Counted from the stretch's first letter, positions 53,516-64,000 are shown. The stretch is 64,000 nucleotides of DNA from Oscillospiraceae bacterium (GCA_015068605.1 SVKF01000008.1:1-64000), one strand, 5' to 3'. The notes: generated by a model not told the origin, from the sequence alone. Numbers and translations are program-made.

Positions 53516-54124
53516 TTAATCAGACTTTTTTAATCTTATATTCAACGAATTTGCCTTTTCTTCAAATTCTTCATAGGAAATATGCAAAAGCTTATTTTTC
53601 AGTTCTTCGTCAAGAACATATTTTTTCTTACTGAAACACCATTCTCCTATATACCTGTTTTCCTCAGGAGAAAATCTTACAGCGATATAAAAGGCATTTC
53701 CTATCCTTCCTCCCCCGATACCAACCGCACCGGCATGGAAAACATCAATCATTCCGTAGCTCTCTCCGCACCAGAATTTATATATGTAAGAATCGCCGTG
53801 TTCGTCAGCACCCTCACGGGCAACCTTTCTTAATAAATAAGATTCGATAATTATATAGTTTTTTGGTGCATATTTCGTATTTTTAAGCTTTTTATATCCT
53901 TTAATAGTGGAATGAATCATTCCGCCAAGAATGAATATGGAAAAGAGCCACAAGAAAACCTGAATATAGATTTTTTCATTATATATCTTATTGAAAACAT
54001 AGCTTCCGCAAATTATCAAAATGAAACCGACAGAAGCTATTGTCATACCGATTAAATATGATTTCAGGTTTTTAGCAGTCATACCTTCCAGTCTTGCCCG
54101 ATTCAACATCTTCCTTTTCACCAA
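53516..54124 (-). CDS. Hypothetical membrane protein
   Basis: Two TM segments; no recognised family. Confidence 0.6.
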   Translation of the reverse strand: MVKRKMLNRARLEGMTAKNLKSYLIGMTIASVGFILIICGSYVFNKIYNEKIYIQVFLWLFSIFILGGMIHSTIKGYKKLKNTKYAPKNYIIIESYLLRKVAREGADEHGDSYIYKFWCGESYGMIDVFHAGAVGIGGGRIGNAFYIAVRFSPEENRYIGEWCFSKKKYVLDEELKNKLLHISYEEFEEKANSLNIRLKKSD

Positions 54125-54154
54125 ATCACCTCATAGAAATTATTTCATATTCAA

Positions 54155-54420
54155 AAACACCTCATCAGTCAGCTTGCGATGTGCTGCTTGAGTGACACCT
54201 CACCACCGCCTTCGGCGGAGCTGTCTCGGCTCTCGCCTCGGTCAGCGGTAAACGATTGTCACCGGCAATCACCACCCTCAAGGAGAAGCCTTTGGGGCAA
54301 TCCCTCAGTTCTCGCCTTGGTCGGCGATAAACGCTTGCCACCGGCAAGCATCGCCCCTTAAGGGGAAGCCTTTGGGCAATCCCTCAGTCACTTCGTGACA
54401 GCTCCCTGATGCTATAAGGA
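54155..54420. repeat. GC-rich intergenic repeat cluster, second locus
   Basis: CACCTCATCAGTC, CACCTCACCACCGCCTTCGGCGGAGC, CCTCAAGGAGAAGCC / CCTTAAGGGGAAGCCTTTGGGCAATCCCTCAGT (two internal copies). Confidence 0.8.
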
Positions 54421-54538
54421 GCTGAGTTTTGATATTCGGACAGATGATAGCATCTGTCCCTACAATAAGAAATTTCAATTTGATATTTACACAAGGACGA
54501 GCCGGTGTTACAGAAAACAGAGTTATGTGAAAAGCTTT

Positions 54539-54688
54539 TTACTGTTGATTTTTACTTTCTTTTCGGGCTGTAATTTTTGATAAAACCGTTGTCAAAATAA
54601 TTATAACGCCCATAACGCCGACAATCCCGAGCATTCCCATTCCCATATACTTAAGATTTTCAACAAAATTCCATAAATTTATTCCCAT
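54539..54688 (-). CDS. OadG-like small membrane subunit (49 aa)
   Basis: MGINLWNFVENLKYMGMGMLGIVGVMGVIIILTTVLSKITARKESKNQQ, directly downstream of OadB; missed by ORF track. Confidence 0.78.
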   Translation of the reverse strand: MGINLWNFVENLKYMGMGMLGIVGVMGVIIILTTVLSKITARKESKNQQ

Positions 54689-54700
54689 AACTATAACCTC

Positions 54701-55822
54701 CTATTTCAAAAAGAAACTTAAGATAAGACCGCCGGCGATAACCGATGCAATCTGACCCGATACATTAACACCCATTGAATGCATAAGAAGGAAGTTTTGC
54801 GGGTCTTCCGCAAGTCCCATCTTATGGACAACTCTGCCCGACATAGGAAAGGCTGAAATTCCTGCCGCACCAATCATCGGGTTTATTTTTTTCTTTGTGA
54901 AAAGGTTTATAAACTTTGCAAAAAGAACTCCACCGGCTGTATCGAAGATAAACGCAAAGAGTCCAAGTCCCATAATAAGAAGGGTGTCCGGTCTGAGGAA
55001 AGCCTCTGCGTTCATTCTTGCCGCAACCGTAATTCCGAGGAAAATGGTAACGAGATTAGCCAAAACCTTTTGTGCTGTTTCCGAAAGGGAGTTTAAGACA
55101 CCACATTCACGGATTAAGTTACCAAACATTAAGAAGCCAACAAGCGCCACGGAGTCAGGAGCAACGATACCTGCAATAACCGTTATGACAATCGGGAAGA
55201 GAATTTTGGTTGCTTTTGAAACTTCTTTGCCACGATACTCCATTTTGATTTTTCGTTCTTTTTTGGTTGTTAAAAGCTTAATAACAGGTGGCTGAATAAT
55301 TGGAACGAGCGCCATATAAGAATATGCCGCAACCATAATTGCACCGAGATATTCTGAGCCGAGCTTTCCTGCAACAAAGATTGATGTGGGGCCGTCTGCC
55401 GCACCGATAACTGCGATTGATGCCGCATCCTTAATATCGAAAAATACCGATGCTGTGCAAAGAGTCAGGAATATACCAAACTGTGCCGCCGCACCGAAAA
55501 TCATAAGCTTCGGATTTGATAAAAGCGGACCAAAGTCAATCATAGCCCCGATTCCGATAAAGAGAATAAGCGGGAATAATTCGTTTGCAATACCGGCTCC
55601 AAAAAGAGTTGTCAAAACGCCTTCGTGACCGATTTCCTCACTTATAACCGTGGAGAACGGTAAATTAACGAGTATTGCGCCAAAGCCCATAGGGAGAAGG
55701 AGCGTTGGCTCCATATCCTTTTTGATGGCAAGATAAATGAGTATTCCTCCGATAGCCCACATAACAATCATTTGCCAGCTGATGGCGAGAATGTTGGTTT
55801 TAAGCATTTCTAAAATTTCCAA
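54701..55822 (-). CDS. Sodium ion-translocating decarboxylase beta subunit
   Basis: LLPMGFGAILVNLP, AADGPTSIFVAGKLG, AAGISAFPMSGRVVHKMG. Confidence 0.93.
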   Translation of the reverse strand: MEILEMLKTNILAISWQMIVMWAIGGILIYLAIKKDMEPTLLLPMGFGAILVNLPFSTVISEEIGHEGVLTTLFGAGIANELFPLILFIGIGAMIDFGPLLSNPKLMIFGAAAQFGIFLTLCTASVFFDIKDAASIAVIGAADGPTSIFVAGKLGSEYLGAIMVAAYSYMALVPIIQPPVIKLLTTKKERKIKMEYRGKEVSKATKILFPIVITVIAGIVAPDSVALVGFLMFGNLIRECGVLNSLSETAQKVLANLVTIFLGITVAARMNAEAFLRPDTLLIMGLGLFAFIFDTAGGVLFAKFINLFTKKKINPMIGAAGISAFPMSGRVVHKMGLAEDPQNFLLMHSMGVNVSGQIASVIAGGLILSFFLK

Positions 55823-55849
55823 TTTTAAACCCTCCAGTTTTCTTTTGTT

Positions 55850-58459
55850 TTATTTTTTAAATATATATGAAATCAGTTTTGCGATTTCCATAATAATCAA
55901 CGGAACAAAAACCAGTCCCACAGCAATTAAATAAAGCTCTTTAGTCAAATATACAAGCCCGAATGCACTCTTAAGCGGTGTGAATAAAACGAGAAGAACA
56001 AGCAGAACCGAAATAAGAACAGCACCGTTTAGGGTCTTATTTGTGAACATTCCGATTTTAAAGAGAGAATGCTCGGAGCGCATATTGTAGCTATGAATAG
56101 TCTGGGACAAGGCAAGCACCATAAACGCCATTGTTTGACCGCCTTCAAGCTTACCCATTCTCGATTCGCCTATATAAAAGGCGAAAAGTGTCATAGCCGC
56201 AAACATTGCTCCCCAAAGAACAACCTTTATCCCCAAACCGTGGGCGAAGATGCCTTCATTTTTCGGCTTCGGTTTTTTGTCCATAACATCCGATTCCACA
56301 GCCTCCATTCCGAGAGCAATCGCAGGGAGGGAGTCTGTCACAAGGTTTATCCATAAAAGCTGCATTGAAAGAAGAGGCGTTTTATGCCACAAAAGCATAG
56401 CAACAAAAACAGTTATAACCTCACCAATATTTGTTCCGAGAAGGAAGCCGATTGTCTTTTTGATATTTGCATAAATACCGCGCCCTTCACGGACAGCATC
56501 AACAATTGTTGCAAAGTTGTCATCGGTAAGGGTCATATCAGCCGCACCCTTTGCAACATCTGTTCCGGTTATCCCCATTGCGCAACCGATATCCGCCGCC
56601 TTTAAGGCAGGAGCATCGTTAACGCCGTCTCCCGTCATGGAAACAACCTGCCCCCGTCTTTGCCAAGCCTTAACTATACGGATTTTATTTTCAGGGGAAA
56701 CTCTTGCATAAACCGATATATTTTCAACAACCTTATCAAGCTCGCTGTCGGTCATTTTATCAAGCTCCGCTCCGGTTATGGCTTTATCGCCGTCGTTTAA
56801 AATTCCAAGCTCACGGGCAATAGCCGAAGCTGTAATAATATGGTCACCGGTAATCATAACAGGCTTTATACCAGCCTTTTTGCAGACCTCAACCGCCGCT
56901 TTCGCTTCAGGGCGGGGCGGGTCAATCATTCCCACAAGTCCCATAAATATCAAATCTGTTTCGAGGTTTTCCGAAGTAAGATTTTCCGGAATAACATCAA
57001 TCTCTTTATATGCAATGGCAAGAACTCGGAGAGCATTTTCGCTCATTTCCCTGTTGATTTCCTTCGCCTTTTCAAAATCTCCGCTTATGGAACGGGTTTC
57101 TATAACATCAAAAGCACCCTTGACGATAACAATATTTTTTCCGTCGATTTTGTTGATTGTTGACATAAGTTTTCTGTCGGAGTCGAATGGGATTTCCCCA
57201 AGTCTTGGGTATTGTTCCAAAAGATTATCCTTTGAAATTCCCATATTGTGTGCCGCATAAACGATTGCAGTTTCCGTCGGGTCGCCTATATGAGTAACCT
57301 CATCGCCGTTTACCACAATAGAACCGTCACAGCAAAGAGTTGCATAAGTTATAAGCTGACGGGCTTTATCCGTAACATTTTCGGAAATATTTTCCGTCTC
57401 ATTTCCGTCCGTATACGCCTTAACCAATGTCATCTGATTCATCGTAAGCGTTCCTGTTTTATCGGAACATATAATTGAAGCACTGCCCAAAGTCTCAACG
57501 GCAGGAAGTCTGCGGATAAGAGCATTTTTCTTAACCATTCGCTGAACACCGATTGACAAAACAATGGTGACGATAGCAGGAAGTCCTTCGGGAATTGCCG
57601 AAACTGCAAGGGAAACCGCTGTCATAAAAATCTCCATGGCAGGGATATTGTTTGCAATACCGACAACAAATATAATCGCACAGGCAATTACTGCAATAAC
57701 ACCCAAATATTTACCCAAGGAAGCAAGTTTTTGCTGGAGTGGGGTCTGTCCGCTCTCCTCATTGTCAAGGAGGTTTGCGATTTTACCCATTTCAGTATCC
57801 ATACCCGTGGCACAGACAACCGCAACCGCTGTTCCGTAAGTTATGCTGCAACCTGAAAACACCATATTACTTCTGTCGCCAAGAGGTGCATTTTCATCAA
57901 TAATTGCCTCGGAATCTTTTTCAGAGGGAACAGATTCTCCCGTCAGAGCCGATTCTTCACTTTTCAGGCTGACAGAATGGATAAGTCTCGCATCAGCAGG
58001 GACAAAATCTCCGGCTTCGAGACGGATTATATCCCCCGGAACAAGCAAAGATGCATCTATAATTTTCTCTTCCCCGTCACGGATAACTCTGGCGTGGGGG
58101 GCAGACATATTTTTAAGCGCATCAAGAGCCTTTTCCGCCTTGCTCTCCTGAACAACACCCATAATCGCATTTAAAACCACAATCAGCAAAATAAGGGCAG
58201 GCTCAAAAAACTCTTTGGGATTTCCTTCAACAATCGCAACGCCAAAAGAAATTGCCGCCGCCGCAATCAGCATCAGAATCATAACATCCTTAAACTGTTC
58301 CGCAAATTTTTGAAATGCCGTTTTCTTCTTTTTTTCCTTCAGTTTGTTTTCACCGTATTCATTTAAAAGACGTTCAACGCAAGCAGATGACAATCCGCTT
58401 TTTTCGTCGGTTTTAAGAACGGATAAGGTCTCTTCTTTGGTTTTACTGTGAAATAACAA
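55850..58459 (-). CDS. P-type cation ATPase (calcium/manganese type)
   Basis: SDKTGTLTMNQMT, VMITGDH, MTGDGVNDAPALKAADIG. Confidence 0.93.
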   Translation of the reverse strand: MLFHSKTKEETLSVLKTDEKSGLSSACVERLLNEYGENKLKEKKKKTAFQKFAEQFKDVMILMLIAAAAISFGVAIVEGNPKEFFEPALILLIVVLNAIMGVVQESKAEKALDALKNMSAPHARVIRDGEEKIIDASLLVPGDIIRLEAGDFVPADARLIHSVSLKSEESALTGESVPSEKDSEAIIDENAPLGDRSNMVFSGCSITYGTAVAVVCATGMDTEMGKIANLLDNEESGQTPLQQKLASLGKYLGVIAVIACAIIFVVGIANNIPAMEIFMTAVSLAVSAIPEGLPAIVTIVLSIGVQRMVKKNALIRRLPAVETLGSASIICSDKTGTLTMNQMTLVKAYTDGNETENISENVTDKARQLITYATLCCDGSIVVNGDEVTHIGDPTETAIVYAAHNMGISKDNLLEQYPRLGEIPFDSDRKLMSTINKIDGKNIVIVKGAFDVIETRSISGDFEKAKEINREMSENALRVLAIAYKEIDVIPENLTSENLETDLIFMGLVGMIDPPRPEAKAAVEVCKKAGIKPVMITGDHIITASAIARELGILNDGDKAITGAELDKMTDSELDKVVENISVYARVSPENKIRIVKAWQRRGQVVSMTGDGVNDAPALKAADIGCAMGITGTDVAKGAADMTLTDDNFATIVDAVREGRGIYANIKKTIGFLLGTNIGEVITVFVAMLLWHKTPLLSMQLLWINLVTDSLPAIALGMEAVESDVMDKKPKPKNEGIFAHGLGIKVVLWGAMFAAMTLFAFYIGESRMGKLEGGQTMAFMVLALSQTIHSYNMRSEHSLFKIGMFTNKTLNGAVLISVLLVLLVLFTPLKSAFGLVYLTKELYLIAVGLVFVPLIIMEIAKLISYIFKK

Positions 58460-58477
58460 AAAAATACCTCCTTTAAA

Positions 58478-58645
58478 ATTAAAAGCCCAAGCGCAACCTC
58501 TTGCTGCACTTGAGCCTTGATTTCTGAAAATACAGACTCAGATACAGCATTAGTATGTATGAGTCTGGCAATTTAAAACAAGCCAGGTCAAAGACCAGGA
58601 TGTTGACTTGCTACGCAATGCGCTTGCTACTCCCTCACAGGAATT
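58478..58645 (-). ncRNA. yybP-ykoY (Mn2+) type riboswitch
   Basis: Minus strand GAGGGAGTAGCAAGCGCATTGCGTAGCAAGTCAACATCCTGG...CCAGACTC, then terminator GCTCAAGTGCA/TGCGCTTGGGC plus TTTTAATTTT, upstream of P-type ATPase. Confidence 0.8.
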
Positions 58646-58789
58646 TATTATATTATAACAATTTTTGCCTCAAATGTCAAGCCGGTTTATTAAAACTAAT
58701 TCTTAAATTACTCATTATATGTTGCAAAAATAAGAAAAATGTGTTATAATTGCTTCATATTCAATTTTATATGGAAAGGATTTGATGAA

Positions 58790-60721
58790 ATGGGCTTAAC
58801 GCTTACAGAAAAAATCTTAAACGCTCATATTGTCGACGGTAAAGCCGAAAAAGGCAGTGAAATCGGCATAAGAATTGACCAGACTTTAACTCAGGACGCA
58901 ACAGGGACAATGGCGTATCTTGAATTTGAAGCTATGGGTATCCCCAGAGTCAGAACTGAAAAATCCGTGGCTTATATTGACCACAATACTTTACAGTCAG
59001 GCTTTGAAAATGCCGATGACCACAGATTTATCGGCTCTATTGCAAAAAAACACGGTATTTATTTCAGCCGTCCCGGTAACGGCATTTGTCACCAGGTTCA
59101 CCTTGAACGCTTTGGTGTTCCGGGCAAAACCTTAATCGGTTCAGACAGCCACACTCCAACAGGCGGCGGTCTTGGTATGATTGCTATTGGTGCAGGCGGG
59201 CTTGATGTTGCTGTTGCTATGGGTGGCGGTGCTTATTATATAACATACCCAAAAATCGTTAAAGTTAATCTTTCAGGTTCACTTTCTTCTTGGTGCTCTG
59301 CAAAAGATGTTATTTTAGAGGTTTTAAAGAGACTCAGCGTTAAAGGCGGAGTTGGAAAAGTTATTGAATACTGCGGTGAGGGTGTTAAAACTCTTTCCGT
59401 TCCCGAAAGAGCAACCATAACAAATATGGGTGCGGAGCTTGGAGCGACAACTTCAATTTTCCCGTCTGATGAAATAACAAAAGAATTTTTAAAGGCACAA
59501 AAGAGAGAAGAAGTTTGGACAGCTCTTTCTGCTGATGCTGATGCAGTTTATGATGAGGTTGTTGAAATCAATCTTTCCGATATTGAGCCTGCGGCGGCTT
59601 GTCCTCATTCACCCGATAACATTAAATCTGTTAATGAAATCGGCGAAATGAAGATTGACCAGGTTTGTATCGGGTCCTGCACTAACAGTTCTCTCCTTGA
59701 TATGCTCAAGGTTGCGCATATCTTAAAGGGTAAAACCGTTCATCCCGATGTTTCTTTATCTATCGCACCTGGCTCAAAGCAGGTTTTAAATATGCTTGCG
59801 CAGTGCGGAGCATTATCCGACCTTATTGATGCAGGCGCAAGAATACTCGAGAGTGCTTGCGGACCGTGTATCGGTATGGGACAGTCCCCGAACTCAAAGG
59901 GTATCTCCCTCCGTACATTCAACCGTAACTTTGAAGGAAGAAGCGGTACTAAAGACGGTCAGATTTATCTTGTTTCCCCTGAAGTTGCGGCAGTTTCAGC
60001 CCTCACAGGCGTTTTAACCGACCCAAGAACTCTTGGTGAAATGCCAAAGTTTGAGCTTCCCGAGGAGTTTATCATAAACGATAATATGGTTGTTACTCCT
60101 GCAACACCTGACGAGGCTGACTCCGTTGAAATCTTAAGAGGACCGAACATTAAACCGTTCCCGAAAACTTCTCCACTTGATGAAAGCATTGAATGTAAAT
60201 GCTCTTTAAAGGTTGGCGATAATATAACAACAGACCATATTATGCCTGCAGGAGCGAAAATTCTTCCGCTTCGTTCAAATATTCCTGCAATTTCTCAGTA
60301 TTGCTTCACAGTTTGCGACGAGGAATTTCCGAAACGAGCTGAAGCTCTCGGAAAGAGCGTAATTGTTGGCGGCGTGAACTATGGTCAGGGCTCATCCCGT
60401 GAACACGCGGCTCTCGCTCCGCTCCATTTGGGAGTTAAGGCAGTTTTGGTTAAGTCTTTTGCGAGAATTCACCGTTCAAACCTCATCAATGCAGGTATCC
60501 TTCCTTTGACCTTTGCAAACGAAGCTGACTATGACAGAATTTCAGAGGGCGATGATTTGGCTTTTGAAAATCTTAAGGAAAGAATCGTAAAGGGCGAGGA
60601 TGTTGTTCTTAAGAATAAGACAACAGGCGAAGAGATTATCTGTAAATGTGAGCTGACCGACGGAACAAAGGCGATTATTTTAGCCGGCGGACTCTTAAGC
60701 TACACAAAAGAGAATATATAG
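58790..60721 (+). CDS. acnA: Aconitate hydratase
   Basis: [61 protein letters not shown]. Confidence 0.92.
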   Translation: MGLTLTEKILNAHIVDGKAEKGSEIGIRIDQTLTQDATGTMAYLEFEAMGIPRVRTEKSVAYIDHNTLQSGFENADDHRFIGSIAKKHGIYFSRPGNGICHQVHLERFGVPGKTLIGSDSHTPTGGGLGMIAIGAGGLDVAVAMGGGAYYITYPKIVKVNLSGSLSSWCSAKDVILEVLKRLSVKGGVGKVIEYCGEGVKTLSVPERATITNMGAELGATTSIFPSDEITKEFLKAQKREEVWTALSADADAVYDEVVEINLSDIEPAAACPHSPDNIKSVNEIGEMKIDQVCIGSCTNSSLLDMLKVAHILKGKTVHPDVSLSIAPGSKQVLNMLAQCGALSDLIDAGARILESACGPCIGMGQSPNSKGISLRTFNRNFEGRSGTKDGQIYLVSPEVAAVSALTGVLTDPRTLGEMPKFELPEEFIINDNMVVTPATPDEADSVEILRGPNIKPFPKTSPLDESIECKCSLKVGDNITTDHIMPAGAKILPLRSNIPAISQYCFTVCDEEFPKRAEALGKSVIVGGVNYGQGSSREHAALAPLHLGVKAVLVKSFARIHRSNLINAGILPLTFANEADYDRISEGDDLAFENLKERIVKGEDVVLKNKTTGEEIICKCELTDGTKAIILAGGLLSYTKENI

Positions 60722-60732
60722 GAGATAAAATA

Positions 60733-61944
60733 ATGGAAAAGATTAAAATGATAACTCCCCTTGTCGAAATGGACGGGGATGAAATGACAAGAATTATATG
60801 GAAAATGATAAAGGATATTCTTTTAACTCCATATATTGATTTGAAAACAGAGTATTACGATTTGGGTCTCGAACATAGAAACGAAACCAATGACAAGGTT
60901 ACATTCGACAGCGCAGAAGCAACAAAGAAATACGGTGTTGCCGTAAAATGCGCAACAATTACGCCAAATGCTGACCGTATGACAGAATATAACCTTAAGG
61001 AAATGTGGAAATCCCCCAACGGAACAATCAGAGCAATCCTTGACGGAACAGTTTTCAGAACTCCGATTATCGTTAAGGGAATAACCCCGTTTATTCCGAC
61101 TTGGACAAAGCCTATAACAATCGCAAGACACGCATACGGCGATGTTTATAAGAATACAGAAATGCAGGTTCCCGAGGGCTCAAAGTGCGAACTGGTTATG
61201 ACAGATAAAGACGGAAACGAAACCCGCTCTTTAATCCACGAGTTCAGCGGAAGCGCAGGTATTATTCAGGGTCTTCACAATATTGATAAGTCAATCGGAA
61301 GCTTTGCAAGAAGCTGTTTCAACTTTGCTCTTGACACAAAGCAGGATTTGTGGTTTGCAACAAAGGATACAATCTCCAAAAAGTATGACCACCGCTTCAA
61401 AGACATCTTCAACGAAATCTTTGAAAGCGAATATAAGGAAAAGTTTGATGCGGCAGGCATTGAATATTTCTACACACTCATTGACGATGCGGTTGCAAGA
61501 GTTGTTCGCTCCGAGGGTGGATATATCTGGGCTTGTAAGAACTATGACGGCGATGTTATGAGCGATATGGTTGCAACTGCTTACGGCAGCCTTGCTATGA
61601 TGACATCCGTTCTCGTTTCCCCTGACGGCGTTTATGAATACGAAGCGGCACACGGCACAGTTCAGAGACATTATTATAAACACTTAAAAGGCGAAAAAAC
61701 CTCAACAAACAGTGTTGCAACACTCTTTGCATGGACAGGCGCTTTAAGAAAAAGAGGCGAAATGGATAACACTCCTGACCTCTGCGCCTTTGCAGACAAG
61801 CTTGAAGCTGCAACGATTAAGACAATCGAGGACGGCATTATGACAGGCGACTTGGCGCTCTTATCAAGCCTTCCGAATAAGAAAAAGGTTGACACAGAGG
61901 AATTTCTCCTTGCAATCAACGAAAGACTCAAAGAAATGCTTTAA
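60733..61944 (+). CDS. icd: NADP-dependent isocitrate dehydrogenase
   Basis: [39 protein letters not shown]. Confidence 0.95.
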   Translation: MEKIKMITPLVEMDGDEMTRIIWKMIKDILLTPYIDLKTEYYDLGLEHRNETNDKVTFDSAEATKKYGVAVKCATITPNADRMTEYNLKEMWKSPNGTIRAILDGTVFRTPIIVKGITPFIPTWTKPITIARHAYGDVYKNTEMQVPEGSKCELVMTDKDGNETRSLIHEFSGSAGIIQGLHNIDKSIGSFARSCFNFALDTKQDLWFATKDTISKKYDHRFKDIFNEIFESEYKEKFDAAGIEYFYTLIDDAVARVVRSEGGYIWACKNYDGDVMSDMVATAYGSLAMMTSVLVSPDGVYEYEAAHGTVQRHYYKHLKGEKTSTNSVATLFAWTGALRKRGEMDNTPDLCAFADKLEAATIKTIEDGIMTGDLALLSSLPNKKKVDTEEFLLAINERLKEML

Positions 61945-61951
61945 ATTTCAA

Positions 61952-61992
61952 GAGGGGCTATGGCAAATCGATTTTGCCATAGCCCTTATTTT
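61952..61992 (+). terminator. Terminator of acn-icd
   Basis: AGGGGCTATGGCAAATCGATTTTGCCATAGCCCTTATTTT. Confidence 0.85.
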
Positions 61993-62077
61993 GCGCCTAT
62001 TTATTTTTTGTATATTTTCTTAATTAATATAAGAAAAAATGTTGCTAAAATATAAAATATATGTTATAATATATATT

Positions 62078-62260
62078 GCCAAATGATTTGAAATATTTCT
62101 GCAATTATGGGATAATGTATCCCTCTTTTTTCGTATCCTATGTTTGAATTTGATAAAAACACAAATTCCACACATGGGATATGCAGAAATATCTTAAAAT
62201 TGTTTGGCGACAATCGGAGTTTGTGTTTTTTATGCGTCGACTCCGGTTGGCGCATTTTTT
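62078..62260 (+). ncRNA. Structured RNA family member C, leader of 62280-62516
   Basis: Promoter TTGCTA 62042-62047 N17 TATAAT 62065-62070. P1 62078-62089:62197-62208; P2 62093-62103:62182-62192 (11 bp perfect); AAAAACACAAA 62155-62165:TTTGTGTTTTT 62220-62230 (11 bp perfect); terminator ATGCGTC...GGCGCATTTTTT. Confidence 0.78.
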
Positions 62261-62279
62261 ATGATATAAAGGAGGAAAT

Positions 62280-62516
62280 ATGAATATAAAAGAAGAACTT
62301 TTTAAAAGTGTGGCTCTCGAAATTCTGTCCGATGAAATAAGTAATATTAAAATAGATGTTGGAAACATCGAAGACACCCAAGCCATAAAAATTCTTGGAG
62401 AAATTCAGGACATTCTTCACAATAAATATAATGAAGATGATTTTATAATCGTTGAAGAAATTGTCCGTGTATTTGAAAAATATCATATCAGCGCAGGTCC
62501 ATGCCACGATTTTTAA
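62280..62516 (+). CDS. Hypothetical small protein (78 aa)
   Basis: AAAGGAGGAAAT RBS; MNIKEELFKSVALEILSDEISNIKIDVGNIEDTQ... Confidence 0.75.
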   Translation: MNIKEELFKSVALEILSDEISNIKIDVGNIEDTQAIKILGEIQDILHNKYNEDDFIIVEEIVRVFEKYHISAGPCHDF

Positions 62517-62649
62517 ACAACCTAAGAGGGATAAAAAAATATCAATACATATTTTGGCAGATTACATTTTATTTACAAATTTATAAAACATATTGAAATA
62601 ATTTCCTGTCCGTTATATAATTATATCATAATTTAAGGAGGTATGATTT

Positions 62650-64000
62650 ATGAAAAAATTTGTTAGTTTAATTATTGCGTTGATGCTTGTTTTTTCTACT
62701 CTTTCCGCCTATGCAGAGGATTTTGTCAAGTTTTCCGTATCTTACCCCGAAGGCGAAAAGCTCTGGGCAGAGGATTATCAGGCATATACACGCCTTGCCC
62801 TGCGTTTTGCGGATGATAAGACGACCATCCCTCTTTCCGAATACTATGACGGATATGTTTATGCATTAGTTCCCGAAAAGGACAAGGACAGAGATGTTGA
62901 AGTTTTTATATCCGAGGACAAGACTTTCACCGACGAAACAAGTGATTACAGCTACGAAATGACCATTATGAAGCTTATGGCGGCTCGTGGGGTTATAAAC
63001 GGTGACGGTGAGGGCAGAGCAAATCCTAATTCCAACATAACAAGAGCCGAGGCAACCGCAATGGTTATGCGATTTTTAGGGCTTAACGAAACCGAAAACA
63101 AAAACACGGGCTTTAAGGATGTTAAAGAAACCGACTGGCACGCAGGCGTTATTGCAGCGGCGAAGAATATCGGTCTTATACAGGGTGACTCCCCCGACAC
63201 ATTCAGCCCAAACAGACTTGTTTCCCGTGAAGAAATGGTGACTATGATTGCGAGAGCCACATGGATTTCGGGGCTTCAGAGAGAAAATCAGGTTACAGAC
63301 GATGACCGTGGAAATATCCCCGATTACAAAGATTATGAGTATATTTCCGATTGGGCAAGAAATTCCTATGAAACCATGCGGTCATTTGCAGTTGCCGACT
63401 GGACACCTACTTTCGGAGAAGCAAACATACACGGAGAACCAATCGACTATCTTTACGCTCACCCATATTACCCTGCAACAAGATTTGAAGCAGCGGTTAT
63501 GCTTTATAGAGTTTGGGATAGTTACTTTATAAATCCAAGTCAAATCGCTATTGAATACGGATTTGACAAGGAGATGCCCGTAATTGACGGGTCAACCTCA
63601 ACCTATCCGTTTACAGAGGCGGTTTACCGAAACCTTTTTATCGGCGGTTGGTATCATCCCGATATGCCAAGAAAGCACAGCAAGAGCCACGCCTCATACG
63701 AAAGGCTTATAAACGGCGAGGTTGATATGCTTTTTGCCTCGGTTTATCCTGCCAGTGATATTTTAGCCCTTGCTAAAGAAAAAGGCGTTGAGCTGGAGCT
63801 TATCCCAATCGCTTATGATGCCATGATTTTCTTTACCAATGCCGACAATCCCATAAAAGGGCTGACAAAGGAACAGATTTCCAAAATTTATGTAAACAAT
63901 ACTTATGAGAACTGGAGTCAGCTCGGTGGCGAGGATTCCCTCTTGTATCCATACTGTCGTAACAATGACAGCGGAAGCCACGCACAAATGGAGAGACATT
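62650..64000 (+). CDS. SLH-domain protein fused to PstS-like substrate-binding domain (runs off window)
   Basis: Signal peptide MKKFVSLIIALMLVFSTLSAYA; SLH-like MTIMKLMAARGVINGDGEGRANPNSNITRAEATAMVMRFLG; later MPVIDGSTSTYPFTEAVYRNLF...DMLFASVYPASDILALAKEKGVELELIPIAYDAMIFFTNADNPIKGLTKEQISKIYVNNTYENWSQLGG. Confidence 0.88.
   Translation, partial: MKKFVSLIIALMLVFSTLSAYAEDFVKFSVSYPEGEKLWAEDYQAYTRLALRFADDKTTIPLSEYYDGYVYALVPEKDKDRDVEVFISEDKTFTDETSDYSYEMTIMKLMAARGVINGDGEGRANPNSNITRAEATAMVMRFLGLNETENKNTGFKDVKETDWHAGVIAAAKNIGLIQGDSPDTFSPNRLVSREEMVTMIARATWISGLQRENQVTDDDRGNIPDYKDYEYISDWARNSYETMRSFAVADWTPTFGEANIHGEPIDYLYAHPYYPATRFEAAVMLYRVWDSYFINPSQIAIEYGFDKEMPVIDGSTSTYPFTEAVYRNLFIGGWYHPDMPRKHSKSHASYERLINGEVDMLFASVYPASDILALAKEKGVELELIPIAYDAMIFFTNADNPIKGLTKEQISKIYVNNTYENWSQLGGEDSLLYPYCRNNDSGSHAQMERH

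Overview
The window is a low-GC Firmicutes/Clostridia-type chromosome segment, mostly housekeeping, with both ends inside genes. Conserved content: rpsL-rpsG-fusA-tuf; rpmG-secE-nusG-rplKAJL; rplM-rpsI; rpoBC; acn-icd; trpB; cysK; sfsA; mgtE; ABC, AGCS and P-type ATPase transporters; a small glycan-degradation group; MBOAT/DHHW; OadB/OadG. Known RNA elements recognised by motif: Trp-type T-box, glycine riboswitch, L10 and L13 leaders, and a yybP-ykoY (Mn2+) type element upstream of the P-type ATPase. The main candidate for something undescribed is a four-copy structured RNA family at 3685-3825(+), 53200-53347(+), 62078-62260(+) and 52882-53037(-). Each copy has its own -35/N17/-10 promoter, with the predicted start on the first base of helix P1. 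All four share P1, P2, a long-range A-tract:U-tract pairing supported by compensatory changes (possibly a U.A-U triplex), and an intrinsic terminator. A fifth locus (~28544-28625) keeps only the promoter and flanks. Other points of interest: a ribosomal-protection-type GTPase fused to a YacP/Rae1-like NYN nuclease domain; a predicted bistable RBS-sequestering leader before an ABC exporter; a 4x ~118 bp tandem repeat between rpsG and fusA; an XRE operator overlapping two divergent promoters; an SLH-PstS-like fusion; and small ORFs missed by the ORF track. All structures and homologies were read by eye; no folding or database search was run.
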